DNA from: Amoebidium appalachense
Taxonomy: Eukaryota; Ichthyosporea
Length of the DNA stretch: 64,000 nt
Reading direction: 5' to 3'
Assembly (NCBI GenBank): GCA_963693365.1
Contig: CAVNZM010000012.1
Location: forward strand, 3,534,001 to 3,598,000
In this document: in pieces, positions 7,601 to 16,119 of the stretch
Position numbering within the stretch: position 1 is the stretch's first letter
How the letters are laid out: each line of letters opens with the position of its first letter
Made by a program: the position numbers and the translations under genes
Notes under the pieces: model-generated
Database searches by the model: none
Told to the model about the DNA's origin: nothing
The model's input: the letters and a program-made list of their open reading frames with translations, nothing else

Positions 7601-9022
7601 ATGGCGGCTCACGCTGCTTTCGTGGACGCGGACGACAGGGCAATTTTTGAAGACACTGAAGATACCAGTCTCAAGTTCCTCCGAGAGGAACAGGGCGGAA
7701 ACTTCAGCGACGAGGCACAGGTCGCGGGTTATCTCCGCCGTTTCGTTGCCAAGGTGCGACAGCAGGCACTTTACATCGTCAAGCTGTGGAGTGATGAGGC
7801 GGGTTTCCGCCACTCTGTATTGTCTCTGCAGGAGGTAAAGCATATACTCAGCAACCGCAGATTCATACTGCCCCCGGTGGCGCCTGGGCGGCCGGCGACG
7901 GTGTACAACGGCGAGTCATACCTTCGGAGTGGCATGGTGCTCGAATATGCCAGCGTTGACTTCCGACCAAATGCCCCGGGCGTCCCGGCCGATGTGTTTA
8001 ACACGTTCCGCGGTTTCGCCATCGAGTACGACCCACTGTTTGTTGTGGATCCAGCGCGCACGGCCCTCTTCCGTGAACACCTTGAGTGTGTCATGTGTAA
8101 CGACGACCCTCAACTCGCGGACTTTCTCTATCAATGGCTGGGGCACCTGTTCCAACGTCCGCACGTCAAGCCCGGGTGTGCTTGTCTCATGACGTCCACG
8201 GAGGGGACGGGCAAGAACATGTTTTGGAGTATTATTGAGAACATGATCGGGTCGGAGTATGTCGGGTTGGTCGAGAACGAGGATCGGCTCAACGCGCAGT
8301 TTAACGAGAACATCGCGTACAAACTCCTCGTCGTCGCACAGGAGGTTACATACGGCGGTGGCCACAAGACGGCCAACTATCTCAAGACCATGATCACCGA
8401 CCCTTTCGTCACGTACGAGAAGAAATACGCGAATCCGGTCAAGGTCAGAAGCTGTGAGCGCTGGGTGATGCTGTCCAACGAAAAGTGGCCCGTGCGCCTC
8501 GGAACGAGCGATCGGCGGTACGCGTGCTTCGATGTGTCTACGCGACGGCGCGGGCAGTTTGATTACTTTCAACAACTGAAGGCCGAGTATGCTCCTGGAA
8601 GCGAAGGCCTCAAGCACCTCTACCATTTTCTGATGCGCGTGCACGTGCCCGACGACACGATACAGCCGCCGGCCACGCAGCTCAAGCGCAAGATCCAGGA
8701 GCTCGCGCTCGACGACGAGATCCTCTTCCTCAAGGATTGTGTTGACCACGTGAACGGGATGGAGGATTGCGGCCTCCTGGACGGGAGTTACGTGACGGCC
8801 AGCACCATGTTAGAGGAGCTGCGAACGTGGATGCGCGTCAACGGGAAGGACGAGCGCAAGGCCAGTATCCGCAACCTGGGCCGCGCGCTGCACCAGGTGC
8901 TTGGCAACACCGTCAACGTGCGCAACCATCAGCTGGCGCGCCTGACGGGCATGCCGCCGCTGGATCCCGCGCTTTCCTCTCACGCCTACGTGGTGTCGTT
9001 CAACGCTGTGCGGGCCTATTGA
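7601..9022 (+). CDS. D5-like SF3 helicase, paralog 1
   Basis: This 473-residue protein belongs to the viral/phage SF3 helicase group related to D5/PrimPol-associated helicases. Walker A is TEGTGKN at about residues 200-206. The following segment holds LLVVAQEV at about 242, where the usual acidic pair of Walker B (VDEV in the two paralogs) reads QE. A sensor region RSCERWVMLSNEKWPV follows at about 282-297 and an Arg-finger-like DRRYACFDVS after it. The N-terminal third lacks an obvious primase motif. The C-terminal 100 residues form a small domain found detached elsewhere in the window. It is one of three full paralogs. Role: DNA unwinding at viral replication forks. ATG 7601 follows a TATA element. 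Confidence 0.85.
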   Translation: MAAHAAFVDADDRAIFEDTEDTSLKFLREEQGGNFSDEAQVAGYLRRFVAKVRQQALYIVKLWSDEAGFRHSVLSLQEVKHILSNRRFILPPVAPGRPATVYNGESYLRSGMVLEYASVDFRPNAPGVPADVFNTFRGFAIEYDPLFVVDPARTALFREHLECVMCNDDPQLADFLYQWLGHLFQRPHVKPGCACLMTSTEGTGKNMFWSIIENMIGSEYVGLVENEDRLNAQFNENIAYKLLVVAQEVTYGGGHKTANYLKTMITDPFVTYEKKYANPVKVRSCERWVMLSNEKWPVRLGTSDRRYACFDVSTRRRGQFDYFQQLKAEYAPGSEGLKHLYHFLMRVHVPDDTIQPPATQLKRKIQELALDDEILFLKDCVDHVNGMEDCGLLDGSYVTASTMLEELRTWMRVNGKDERKASIRNLGRALHQVLGNTVNVRNHQLARLTGMPPLDPALSSHAYVVSFNAVRAY

Positions 9023-9356
9023 ATTGGAAGGGCGATTGTATGAACTTGCACGAATTCGAAATAGAACGATTTAGTAGTGTAACGCTTGAACGATGAAGTA
9101 GAGTAAATTCAAATACTTCGAATGTGTAATGTAGTGCGGTGCGAGTACTACAAATCAAAACATTTGAATGTGTACTGCGAATGTGTGTGGCGAGTACTAC
9201 CTTTAAAGACGTTTGCGAGAAGTTGTCCTACCTGACAATCGAACAAGAACACGCGCGTATGTAGCGCGCTCGCGCACTTGAATTTTATTTTATTTTTTTT
9301 TTTTTTTTTTTTTTGGGGGAATAAAAGCGGTTCGATATTTTGTGTGCTACTTACTG
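9023..9356. other. Intergenic region with short repeats and a T22 run
   Basis: No gene is seen. GCGAGTACTAC occurs twice (near 9149 and 9190), and AATGTGTA-type words are repeated. A 22-base T run at 9293-9314 is followed by AATAAAAGCGG, which may serve as poly(A) or TATA-like sequence for flanking genes. It probably holds the terminator of helicase 1 and the promoter of the 9357 gene. Confidence 0.45.
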
Positions 9357-10163
9357 ATGGAAGACTCTGCCTCGTCGTACGACACCACTGGTGGGCTCTG
9401 TCTCCCGTGGTTCCCAATGGTGCAGTGCTTTTGGCACAAGGACTCCGATCAGCCATCCGAGGACGAGCTGGCCGAGTCGACCATCATGTTTCGGGACAAC
9501 GTAGACGCGTACAGTGTGCCACGCAACAGGAGCACGGTCTTGGGGTACGCGGCCTTCAAGACCGCGTTGTTCCTTGAGTCGCTGCCGGATAAGTGTGGGT
9601 TTAGCAGGGGTGGGTTTGGTGGGAAGCGCAGGCTCCGGTCATACGAGAACGCGTTGGAGTTCTCGCACGCTGCATCTATGACCCGTCCCCGGGCCATGGA
9701 TATGGCCTTCATGACCAGGCTTGCGGGTTTGTGCGAGGGGCGTGACGTGTTCATACCGCGGACGGAGCACACTGCCCCATCCGGTTCCGCGACACTAGCA
9801 CCGGAGCTCATCACCGCGGCGATGACCGATCTCATGGAAGCCGTTGGGTTGCGTGAGCACCACGTCGGGGCGCCGGGGCTCCTCCACGCCTGCCGCCAGG
9901 CAGCGCTGTTTATGGGGCGATGCGCGGTCATACACCCGCTGAAGGACCACCACGACAACACCGCGTACATTGTCATCGCCGCGTCAGCCATCCTCGGGCA
10001 GTATAGCCTGGGACCACTGTTGTTTGGTGAAGGGTTTCGCCAGTGCATCGAAGCGGGCGCGGCCGAGAATCCGCCTAACTACGAGCTGCTCGCTAGGTGG
10101 CTGCTCGAGGCGGTTTACGCCAACATGCGGAACGCCGCGGTCGTTCTCGATCTGATCGCTTAG
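9357..10163 (+). CDS. Putative Fic/Doc-fold protein with a degenerate active-site motif, 268 aa
   Basis: Residues about 185-215 read LHACRQAALFMGRCAVIHPLKDHHDNTAYIVIA (shown here only as two parts: a helix ending GRCAVI, then HPLKDHHDNTA). The second part lines up position by position with the Fic/Doc motif HPFxDGNxRTA, keeping His, Pro, Asp, Thr and Ala but replacing Gly-Asn with His-His and Arg with Asn. A GAPGLL segment just before resembles the DPGLL element of Doc proteins. Fic/Doc enzymes AMPylate or phosphorylate target proteins; the lost residues suggest either altered chemistry or an inactive fold. The match is motif-level only. ATG 9357 was preferred because the earlier candidate is not ATG. 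Confidence 0.5.
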   Translation: MEDSASSYDTTGGLCLPWFPMVQCFWHKDSDQPSEDELAESTIMFRDNVDAYSVPRNRSTVLGYAAFKTALFLESLPDKCGFSRGGFGGKRRLRSYENALEFSHAASMTRPRAMDMAFMTRLAGLCEGRDVFIPRTEHTAPSGSATLAPELITAAMTDLMEAVGLREHHVGAPGLLHACRQAALFMGRCAVIHPLKDHHDNTAYIVIAASAILGQYSLGPLLFGEGFRQCIEAGAAENPPNYELLARWLLEAVYANMRNAAVVLDLIA

Positions 10164-10419
10164 CCTACGTATACTGTGAGTGACGGTCAATCTCAGGCCG
10201 CGGGGTGTTCGGAAGGCATATCAAATAAACAGTCCATTCAAAGTTTATTCTACGTGCGCGGGAACCGGTCACCGCCATTTCACCCAGCCGCCCCTTTGCT
10301 TTATGTAATCATCCCTGACACCAAACCACCCAAACCAGCGGGAACACACATCACAACCGCACACCCCCTGCCAACCAAACTCTGCGCACACACACATGCC
10401 CACCCCATACCGAAACGTC
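10164..10419. terminator. Convergent 3' region with poly(A)-type signals
   Basis: AATAAA appears on the plus strand near 10223 (ATCAAATAAACAG) and its complement near 10240 (AAGTTTATTC), consistent with convergent polyadenylation of the 9357 gene and the minus-strand genes to its right. Otherwise the region is CA-rich and shows no gene. Confidence 0.4.
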
Positions 10420-10638
10420 CTATTCCACCTTTTGGTGGGCGCCGTATCTCGCCGCCAAGACGGCATCCTGCCCTTGCGCCTTTTCCGCCCACCAGTATGG
10501 TCCCAAGACTTTGACGTAAACAGTTCCAATGTATGGTGCCATGTTACATATTCTGTCACTAAACGTGTGTGGTGCCGAGCGCGCATAACATTGCAAACTT
10601 GTTCTATCGATGTCTGTATGGATTGGCCCTGTGGCCAT
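10420..10638 (-). CDS. Small hypothetical protein, 72 aa
   Basis: ATG 10638 starts a frame with protein-like composition, particularly the C-terminal segment APYIGTVYVKVLGPYWWAEK. Its start overlaps the end of the 10604-10993 gene by 35 bp. A C8 run at about 10688-10695 lies just upstream, so it could instead be the C-terminal part of that gene after a frame change. No family recognised. Confidence 0.3.
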   Translation of the reverse strand: MATGPIHTDIDRTSLQCYARSAPHTFSDRICNMAPYIGTVYVKVLGPYWWAEKAQGQDAVLAARYGAHQKVE

Positions 10639-10993
10639 GGAATATGGTAGTGTTGGGCAAGTGCCAGCCAGGCCCCGTTATCCAGACACCCCCCCCTTCC
10701 CAAAACCTAAACCCACGATGCAAAAAGGTATAACCGCGCGGCAGTCTGATGATGTCCTTGACGGGCACACCGCCTGGTGTGGGAACGACGCCATGCCACT
10801 CGGCGCCTGCCAGTTCTCGCGCAAAGGGGCAAGCGACACACACGGCGTGATCACACAGCACCTCCCCCCGCAACCGACACTCTGTGTAGACGTCGCTGTA
10901 ATGGTCGTGCGCAACCCAGTGTTCGATGACCGACGCGAGCGCGGCCAAGACTGCTGGGATCTCGTACTCGTTCACGTAGTCTGGCCGAGGCAT
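10604..10993 (-). CDS. Hypothetical protein, 129 aa, next to the F-box gene
   Basis: ATG 10993 (MPRPDYVNEYEIPAVLAAL) was preferred over upstream in-frame codons, which overlap the F-box gene's 3' end. The product has a helical N-terminus and a cysteine/histidine group (residues about 56-68, CDHAVCVACPF) that could bind a metal. The frame crosses a G8 run (mRNA sense) near its C-terminus, so the last 30 residues may be mis-framed. Its stop is 15 bp from no other gene on the strand; it probably shares a transcript with the F-box gene upstream. Confidence 0.5.
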   Translation of the reverse strand: MPRPDYVNEYEIPAVLAALASVIEHWVAHDHYSDVYTECRLRGEVLCDHAVCVACPFARELAGAEWHGVVPTPGGVPVKDIIRLPRGYTFLHRGFRFWEGGGVWITGPGWHLPNTTIFHGHRANPYRHR

Positions 10994-11007
10994 TGTTTGT
11001 GGTGGAT

Positions 11008-12336
11008 TTACTGACCGGGTGGCAGCGGGTGGCACAGGGGGCAACGGGGGCGAACTGTGATTTGCCGAGGCGGGAAATCCGATGCGATGGTGTAGTTCAT
11101 CACAATACTGTGGCACGTCACGCAGTCGAAAAAAACGCGGCGGTTCGTCGCCAGGTAGTCGAGCTCGTCAAACCGTATGGTGAACGGCGCGCCCATCCAC
11201 ACTCTCCCGACGCGGAAATCGCAGTCTCGTCCGGTCTCGTCAAATGTCACATGCGTAACAGACGAGGGGATGTCGACTTTCACCACGGGACCGATAGACG
11301 TGCTACCTGCGTATGACACGGTGACCTGTGTGGCTAACGGGAGCGGGGACAGTATGCTGGTGTAAGCCATGCGCAGAGAGTGGTCGGGGCGCTGAAACAC
11401 GACTGAACGCACTGTGTGTGGGGTTTGGACGATTGCCCCGAGACGAAACCCAACAAATTTCAAATGGCAAGGGTTGAACAATTGCACCTGGTTGTGGGAC
11501 ACCGGATTTGTGGGGTGTGAGTGCAGTAACACGAAAGGCGCCTCGATCTCCCCAGTCGCGTCGGCGGCACAAACGGCCACCATGAACGATGCCTGCAGCC
11601 TGTGGACGATAGCGACACTGGCTCTGCTGCGGAGGATACAGGATTTAATGGTTGTACACCGCGTGGCGTCGACCGTCAGCGTCTGGGCCGGGAATAGTGG
11701 CGCGTAGTCCGATGTCAGGGCCAGCGCGACCTTCACGACCCCAGGGGGCAATGTGAACGTAACGGAAATTGGTTGCTGACAGCGGGATTGTGCCTCGATA
11801 TCGACGTCTTTTAGGTGTGTGAAATCGTGCAGTGGGATTTCTCTGAGTGAAAACCCCTCCGACGGGCCCAGGACAAGTTGGAGGCGGGTAAGTGTGTCTG
11901 GAAAATGCTGGAACGAGGTCATCGCGCATGGCCGTGGGAGCGCTATCGGGGGCGGTGCCCCTTGTCGACGGACGCACGTTATCTCCTTTACGTTGGGGAA
12001 ATAGTCCTTGAGCTTGTACGGGAGGGCGCGCTCGGCTGGGAAGTAGCCTTTCTGTGGGATTTCGAACACAAGTGCCTTCAGCTCTGGGAGGGCCTCGGCC
12101 GGGCAGAAGGAGAGCGAGATGACAACCTTCGTGACCCGCGACCCCAGAACCGTCCCGTAGAGCCCCGAGCGCGCAGACACTGCCCTTACGGCAAACGCCT
12201 CGGGCCGTGCTTTGATAGACACGACTCTAAAGCGCTTGTTCACCAAAGAAATGTTGCGACACGTCTTTTCGTCGGTGAGGCGAAAAATCGCCCGGAGAGT
12301 CTCGTCTGCGAGGTCCTGGATGCTTGCTTTCTGCAT
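11008..12336 (-). CDS. F-box protein, 442 aa
   Basis: Residues 5-45 (IQDLADETLRAIFRLTDEKT, then CRNISLVNKRFRVVS) match the F-box pattern L.dE.l..If..l....c...l.LVnkrf, which recruits SKP1 and links a substrate to an SCF ubiquitin ligase. The remaining about 390 residues are beta-rich with repeated hydrophobic strands and probably form the substrate-binding part; no clear LRR or WD repeat was recognised. A late CxxH...CPLCHPL segment at the C-terminus could bind zinc. F-box proteins are used by several large DNA viruses to degrade host restriction factors; the target here is unknown. Its promoter region is shared with the divergent 12651 gene. Confidence 0.75.
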   Translation of the reverse strand: MQKASIQDLADETLRAIFRLTDEKTCRNISLVNKRFRVVSIKARPEAFAVRAVSARSGLYGTVLGSRVTKVVISLSFCPAEALPELKALVFEIPQKGYFPAERALPYKLKDYFPNVKEITCVRRQGAPPPIALPRPCAMTSFQHFPDTLTRLQLVLGPSEGFSLREIPLHDFTHLKDVDIEAQSRCQQPISVTFTLPPGVVKVALALTSDYAPLFPAQTLTVDATRCTTIKSCILRSRASVAIVHRLQASFMVAVCAADATGEIEAPFVLLHSHPTNPVSHNQVQLFNPCHLKFVGFRLGAIVQTPHTVRSVVFQRPDHSLRMAYTSILSPLPLATQVTVSYAGSTSIGPVVKVDIPSSVTHVTFDETGRDCDFRVGRVWMGAPFTIRFDELDYLATNRRVFFDCVTCHSIVMNYTIASDFPPRQITVRPRCPLCHPLPPGQ

Positions 12337-12468
12337 TTCTTCGACTGGGACGGCTTTGTTGGGGTCGTGAAAATGACAACCCTAAGAAAGCGAACCGCCA
12401 TTTTATACAACCGTGCCGGCCATGACACCTGTTTGGCCATTGAAAAGCGACGCATTTTTCGTAAACGT

Positions 12469-12650
12469 CCAATTGGATTGCACGTAGCATCACGTGAGAG
12501 CCCAGCGACCAATGGATGTTTTTACAGTGATTGGTTTGATTGGATCATGTCTTAACTTCTCCCACACCATTGAGGTTGAACCCAATGAGGTTTTTGTGTT
12601 AATGTGTTTGATTGGCCCAGAGGATCTTTTAAAGAGACACTGACTATATA
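12469..12650. promoter_or_regulatory. Divergent promoter with seven CCAAT boxes
   Basis: CCAAT or ATTGG occurs at 12469, 12472, 12509, 12530, 12539, 12582 and 12611, between the F-box gene (minus) and the 12651 gene (plus). CTATATAATG directly overlaps the start of the plus-strand gene, giving a very short leader if used as TATA. Spacing of boxes (30-45 bp) resembles host NF-Y promoters. Confidence 0.6.
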
Positions 12651-14024
12651 ATGAGTGAGCGGGTCGATAAGATTCATTTTCAAGGTGTCAACCGGCCGCG
12701 GTTCCTAAACAACATGCCTATTGTTTCCGACTACGAGCTCCCCCCCGACACATTCGACCAAACATGTCTGCATCATCTCTTCGCGAGACTTAACTCTAGA
12801 GAAGTCGCGTCTTCGATAGTGGAGCTCAAAAACTCGCGCTCTCCGTTCGACTTGGACGTGGATGCAAGGGTTGCGAGCATAAGAGGTCGATGGGTGACAT
12901 GGGCAACCGAGTTTCAACGTCCCGGTGATATCGACGCCGCAATCAGAGACGCTGCCCGCTCCCCTCTTTTGTTGACGACTAGGTTTCGCCCTGTGGCTAC
13001 GGACGACTTGTCCAGTGCATTGAAGTATGTGATGGGTTTGGACTTATCGAAGTTTGGGGGATTTGGCAACACACTGAAGAAGCGTGCTCGTATCGCGTTG
13101 GCGAACGAGGCACTTATCGTGGCGTCCGATTCTTATGCCCGCCTGCGTTGCGTGATGTGCGTCGAAGTTCCGGATATTGAAGGGCCGCGCACTCCCCAGA
13201 ACCGCGTCGCCGTCGATCGGTTCGAGACAAGATGCGAGGAAGGGCTTAGGGCGTGGGTCCTGCATGTCTTCAGTCTGCGCGCTGCCGAGTTGATTGTGAA
13301 GCCGGTGCTATCTGTCGACTCCAACAGTTACCACACGGCTAATACCTACGACGACAGTGAGGTCGGCGTCGGGTTGACGGTACGTTTTAGCGTGCCGATG
13401 GGATGTTGGGTCACGCCCACTGAGATCCCACCCGAATACCTCGCCATGGAACCGATAAACTTCTACGAGCCCGACCTCCCTGCGTGCCGCGTGTACGGCG
13501 TCGACGGCCCGCCGCCGCCGACCGACCCCCGCCATCTGAACGGTGAGTTTCAGATCGGCCCCGACGATGATGTGCCTGATGTGTCGTCATCGGAATGCCT
13601 CCGGTACCTGCACGCCACTATTGCTGGCAGGGCGCTGCGAAACGGGAGCATCGAACATCTCGACTGGACAGACGCGGAGTCCGACGACAGTCTGCCAGCG
13701 CGCGGGCGTTTCTTCGTCACGTGCAGAGTCGATGACCCACACAACCCCTCTCTCTGCGGCGTCGACGTGGCCCATTGCCTGTTTCTTATCGACCACACTT
13801 ATCCTTACTACTACGGCATTCGCCCAAGCATCCAGGTTGGGGTGTCGGAGCGCAAGTACAAGTCGCTGTCTAGGTGGCTTGGGCAAGACTGCAACGCGCG
13901 GTCCGACATGGAGGTGTTTGTCGTTGCCGCCGACGGACAATTGAATGCTAAGTGGGCTCATCTGGAGAGGCTACTCCCGATGACACTGGCCAACTTTGTG
14001 AGATATGTGAAATACAATTTGTAG
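12651..14024 (+). CDS. Member 1 of a three-gene viral paralog family, 457 aa, function unknown
   Basis: The C-terminus (AKWAHLERLLPMTLANFVRYVKYNL, in two parts: AKWAHLERLLPM and TLANFVRYVKYNL) matches the ends of the proteins at 36147-37649 and 38191-39384, which read PEWEELE-xxLPMTLRxFxxYVGPK. A second shared block contains LNGEFQIG/HYNGExVRE-type sequence, followed by the segment LPARGRF / PALGRF. The shared architecture is an N-terminal helical region, a central variable linker and a conserved C-terminal domain of about 170 residues. This member lacks the HPDK motif present in the 36147 protein. No outside family was recognised. It has a TATA at the start codon and a seven-box CCAAT promoter. 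Confidence 0.7.
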   Translation: MSERVDKIHFQGVNRPRFLNNMPIVSDYELPPDTFDQTCLHHLFARLNSREVASSIVELKNSRSPFDLDVDARVASIRGRWVTWATEFQRPGDIDAAIRDAARSPLLLTTRFRPVATDDLSSALKYVMGLDLSKFGGFGNTLKKRARIALANEALIVASDSYARLRCVMCVEVPDIEGPRTPQNRVAVDRFETRCEEGLRAWVLHVFSLRAAELIVKPVLSVDSNSYHTANTYDDSEVGVGLTVRFSVPMGCWVTPTEIPPEYLAMEPINFYEPDLPACRVYGVDGPPPPTDPRHLNGEFQIGPDDDVPDVSSSECLRYLHATIAGRALRNGSIEHLDWTDAESDDSLPARGRFFVTCRVDDPHNPSLCGVDVAHCLFLIDHTYPYYYGIRPSIQVGVSERKYKSLSRWLGQDCNARSDMEVFVVAADGQLNAKWAHLERLLPMTLANFVRYVKYNL

Positions 14025-14070
14025 TGTTTGGGCGTTCCCATGTGTGGTTTTGTGTAGTTTTTATGACGTC

Positions 14071-14217
14071 TTATCGGGTGGCCCACATTTGGCCCCCGCA
14101 CACCTTGCAGAGCGGGCTGTCGCCGCAGGGGTGGTTGTAGTTGACAATAAAATTTGGTTTGGCCCGTGAGCCCGTGGTCTTACAGGTCTCACACGCGCCA
14201 CAGTCCTCGTTCGACAT
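14071..14217 (-). CDS. Tiny zinc-ribbon-like protein, 48 aa
   Basis: ATG 14217 encodes MSNEDCGACETCKTTGS and ends TAA at 14071. Cysteines are at 6, 9 and 12, then HPCGDSPLCKVCGGQMW supplies three more, giving a dense metal-binding pattern. Upstream the same strand crosses a 16-base C run (14252-14267) and then a Fanzor relic, and another frame there (DDVVQYVRWLSASVRAEG) also looks coding. The small protein may therefore be the C-terminal part of a longer gene broken by the homopolymer and the insertion. Confidence 0.45.
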   Translation of the reverse strand: MSNEDCGACETCKTTGSRAKPNFIVNYNHPCGDSPLCKVCGGQMWATR

Positions 14218-14375
14218 AGAAGTCGCACGCGTCGTCCACCTTGTCCATTATCCCCCCCCCCCCCCCCGCGTTCTTGCATCCCATGAGCATGCCCTCTGCG
14301 CGCACGCTGGCGCTTAGCCACCTTACGTACTGCACAACGTCGTCCCGCGTCCCTGTGCACCCGGCTATCCAGTAG

Positions 14376-14446
14376 CAGATACAGTTGAACCTACCATCCT
14401 TTCCTAAACGTTGATTTGTCCACACCTCCCACATGTTTTGCTGGTG
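14376..14446 (-). mobile_element. Short internally deleted Fanzor/TnpB relic (copy 2)
   Basis: Bases 14376-14409 match 17446-17479 nearly exactly, and 14410-14446 match 17692-17728, so this 71-bp sequence equals the two ends of the larger relic with 212 bp between them removed. On the minus strand the second part translates as TSKTCGRCGQIN, the start of the OrfB zinc ribbon of TnpB/Fanzor proteins, here with both cysteines of the first CxxC intact. It is a MITE-like or solo derivative that cannot move by itself. Confidence 0.7.
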
Positions 14447-14564
14447 TAGGATTCATTGACAAACACCACTGCAGTTCCCCGTTGCCACAAGCAGGGCGGC
14501 CGTGTGCACCGCGCGCAACATGCGCTACGGGTACGACGCGCGCCACTTTTATAGTGCGTGGGGT

Positions 14565-15474
14565 ATGATTCTACGCGCACTGGCCTGGTGTGTTTGCATG
14601 GCCGTGTGCGTCGAGCGCGTCGCGTGCAAGCGCTCGCAGTGCCCCCAGGGATCCGGGCTCCTGTTCTACAGGAGCTTCGAGCGCACGCCCGACGGCCCCA
14701 TCACGCTCAAGTACCTCCGCGCGAGCGTGCCCAACGTGACCATGGCCACGGGCAGACTGAGCAACATGCGCGCAAAGGACGGCGCGCTCCGCATGAAAAT
14801 GCCAAAGGGATGTGTAGGGACGGGCGAGTGTGCCTACCAATGGAAGGTTGCCCTCGACCCGACCCTCGAGGCCATGTACGCCTACAGCGTCAAGTTCGGG
14901 GCAGGCTATGACTTTGTGAAGGGAGGCAAACTCCCGGGCCTTTGCGGCAACACGTGCCCCACGGGTGGTAGGGATGCGTCCCGTGGGTTCAGTGCGCGCA
15001 ACATGTGGCGCCCCGGGGGCAAGCTCGTGAGCTACCTCTACTTCCACGGAAAGGAGGGTGTGATGGGAAAAGACGTGGTTTGGATCAACAACAACAGGTA
15101 AGCCAATCATCATGCCCACCAACGAGTGGATCTTTCTGTATTTCTGGGTGCGCCTCAACACAGTTGGGCGGAGCGACGGGCTACTTGTGGGATACTACAA
15201 CGGGGAGGTGGCCGTCAACCTCACCATGGATTGGCGGCGGAGCAACGACATTCTCATAGACTCGTATTACTTTTCCAACTTCTACGGGGGAAAGGGTGGT
15301 AGTTGGGCACCCAAGCACGACATGTACATCCTGTTCAACGACCTGCAGGTGTGCACCCGCGACGGATTTCAGTGGGTCGGCGAGCGACCGCCTGTCAGCT
15401 CCCACAAGCCACTACCCGAGGGCGCGGCCGAGCCCGAAGGCGAAACGGTCCTGGGGCTGGCTACGTGTCCATAG
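14565..15474 (+). CDS. Secreted polysaccharide lyase (PL14-like alginate/glucuronan lyase), split by a frame change
   Basis: From ATG 14565 a signal peptide is visible (MILRALAWCVCMAVCVERVA, cleavage near residue 20). GGKLPGL at about residues 126-132 is the hallmark of the alginate/glucuronan lyase family seen in chlorella viruses and algal cell-wall enzymes. The first frame stops at 15101; coding resumes in the next frame with an initiator-like ATG at 15112 and contains WVRLNTVGRSDG and FSNFYGGKGGSWAP, the C-terminal strands of the same fold. The two halves meet with almost no missing sequence, so one base was lost or gained near 15090-15100. If whole, the enzyme would cut uronic-acid polysaccharide outside the cell, during entry or exit. 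ATG 14565 was chosen because TTTTATAG lies just upstream. Confidence 0.75.
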
Positions 15475-15928
15475 CAGGCCTGACCCCCTCGAAGATCCCC
15501 GATCGCCCGACGCAGCAGGCACGGTGGTGCCAGAGCATGCGGCGGAGCCACCTATACCCAGACGCCGAGTTGATGTCCGCGCGAAGACGGCGGTCGCGCC
15601 TTGCAAACAAACGCAGCGCGTCCCAGAGGATGCAGTCCAGCTGCTCCACTGCTGCTGCCGCAATGGCCGGGTCGTCTATGGTCATGTCCACGACGTCGGC
15701 GGCCACGTCGTCGTTGAAAGGACGCTCAATAACATACGTGAGGATGTGAAGCCGGTTGCCCGTGCGCCGATACGCCACGTGGCAGGCGGCGCGCCTCCTC
15801 TGTGCAACCGATGGGTGGTCCGTGGTGTCGCCGTCAAAGTAGGTTGGGTGGCAGCTGCCCACTATCTCCCGCGTTCGCACCCCCGAGCCGTACCGCACCT
15901 TAGCTCGCGCGCTTGACGGCAGGGACAT
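15461..15928 (-). CDS. Hypothetical protein, 155 aa
   Basis: ATG 15928 (MSLPSSARAKVRYGSG) opens a frame ending at 15461, overlapping the 3' end of the lyase gene by 14 bp in convergent orientation. The second half is helical and acidic then basic (FNDDVAADVVDMTIDDPAIA, then LRLFARRDRRLRADI). No family recognised. Three CCAAT/ATTGG boxes lie to its right (15959-16090). Confidence 0.55.
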   Translation of the reverse strand: MSLPSSARAKVRYGSGVRTREIVGSCHPTYFDGDTTDHPSVAQRRRAACHVAYRRTGNRLHILTYVIERPFNDDVAADVVDMTIDDPAIAAAAVEQLDCILWDALRLFARRDRRLRADINSASGYRWLRRMLWHHRACCVGRSGIFEGVRPAMDT

Positions 15929-16119
15929 TGCCGTGGTGTGTGCTTTTGTAGCTAACTTGATTGGCATTTCATCATGGCATCTGATCGGTTTATCACGATT
16001 TTATTCAACCAGCTCGTGATGACGCAATCGGTTCCTTTTGCGTTGTCTCGGGTCAATTCATTGGCTGACATCAGGACCCGTGCCGTCCAATCGAATGCCA
16101 GCGATTAAATGCCTCTACT

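Noticed and set aside
15099-15111. Spliceosomal intron in the lyase gene (GTAAG after AACAACAACAG)
   Set aside because: No acceptor restores the downstream frame within a plausible distance, while a one-base indel joins the halves without loss.
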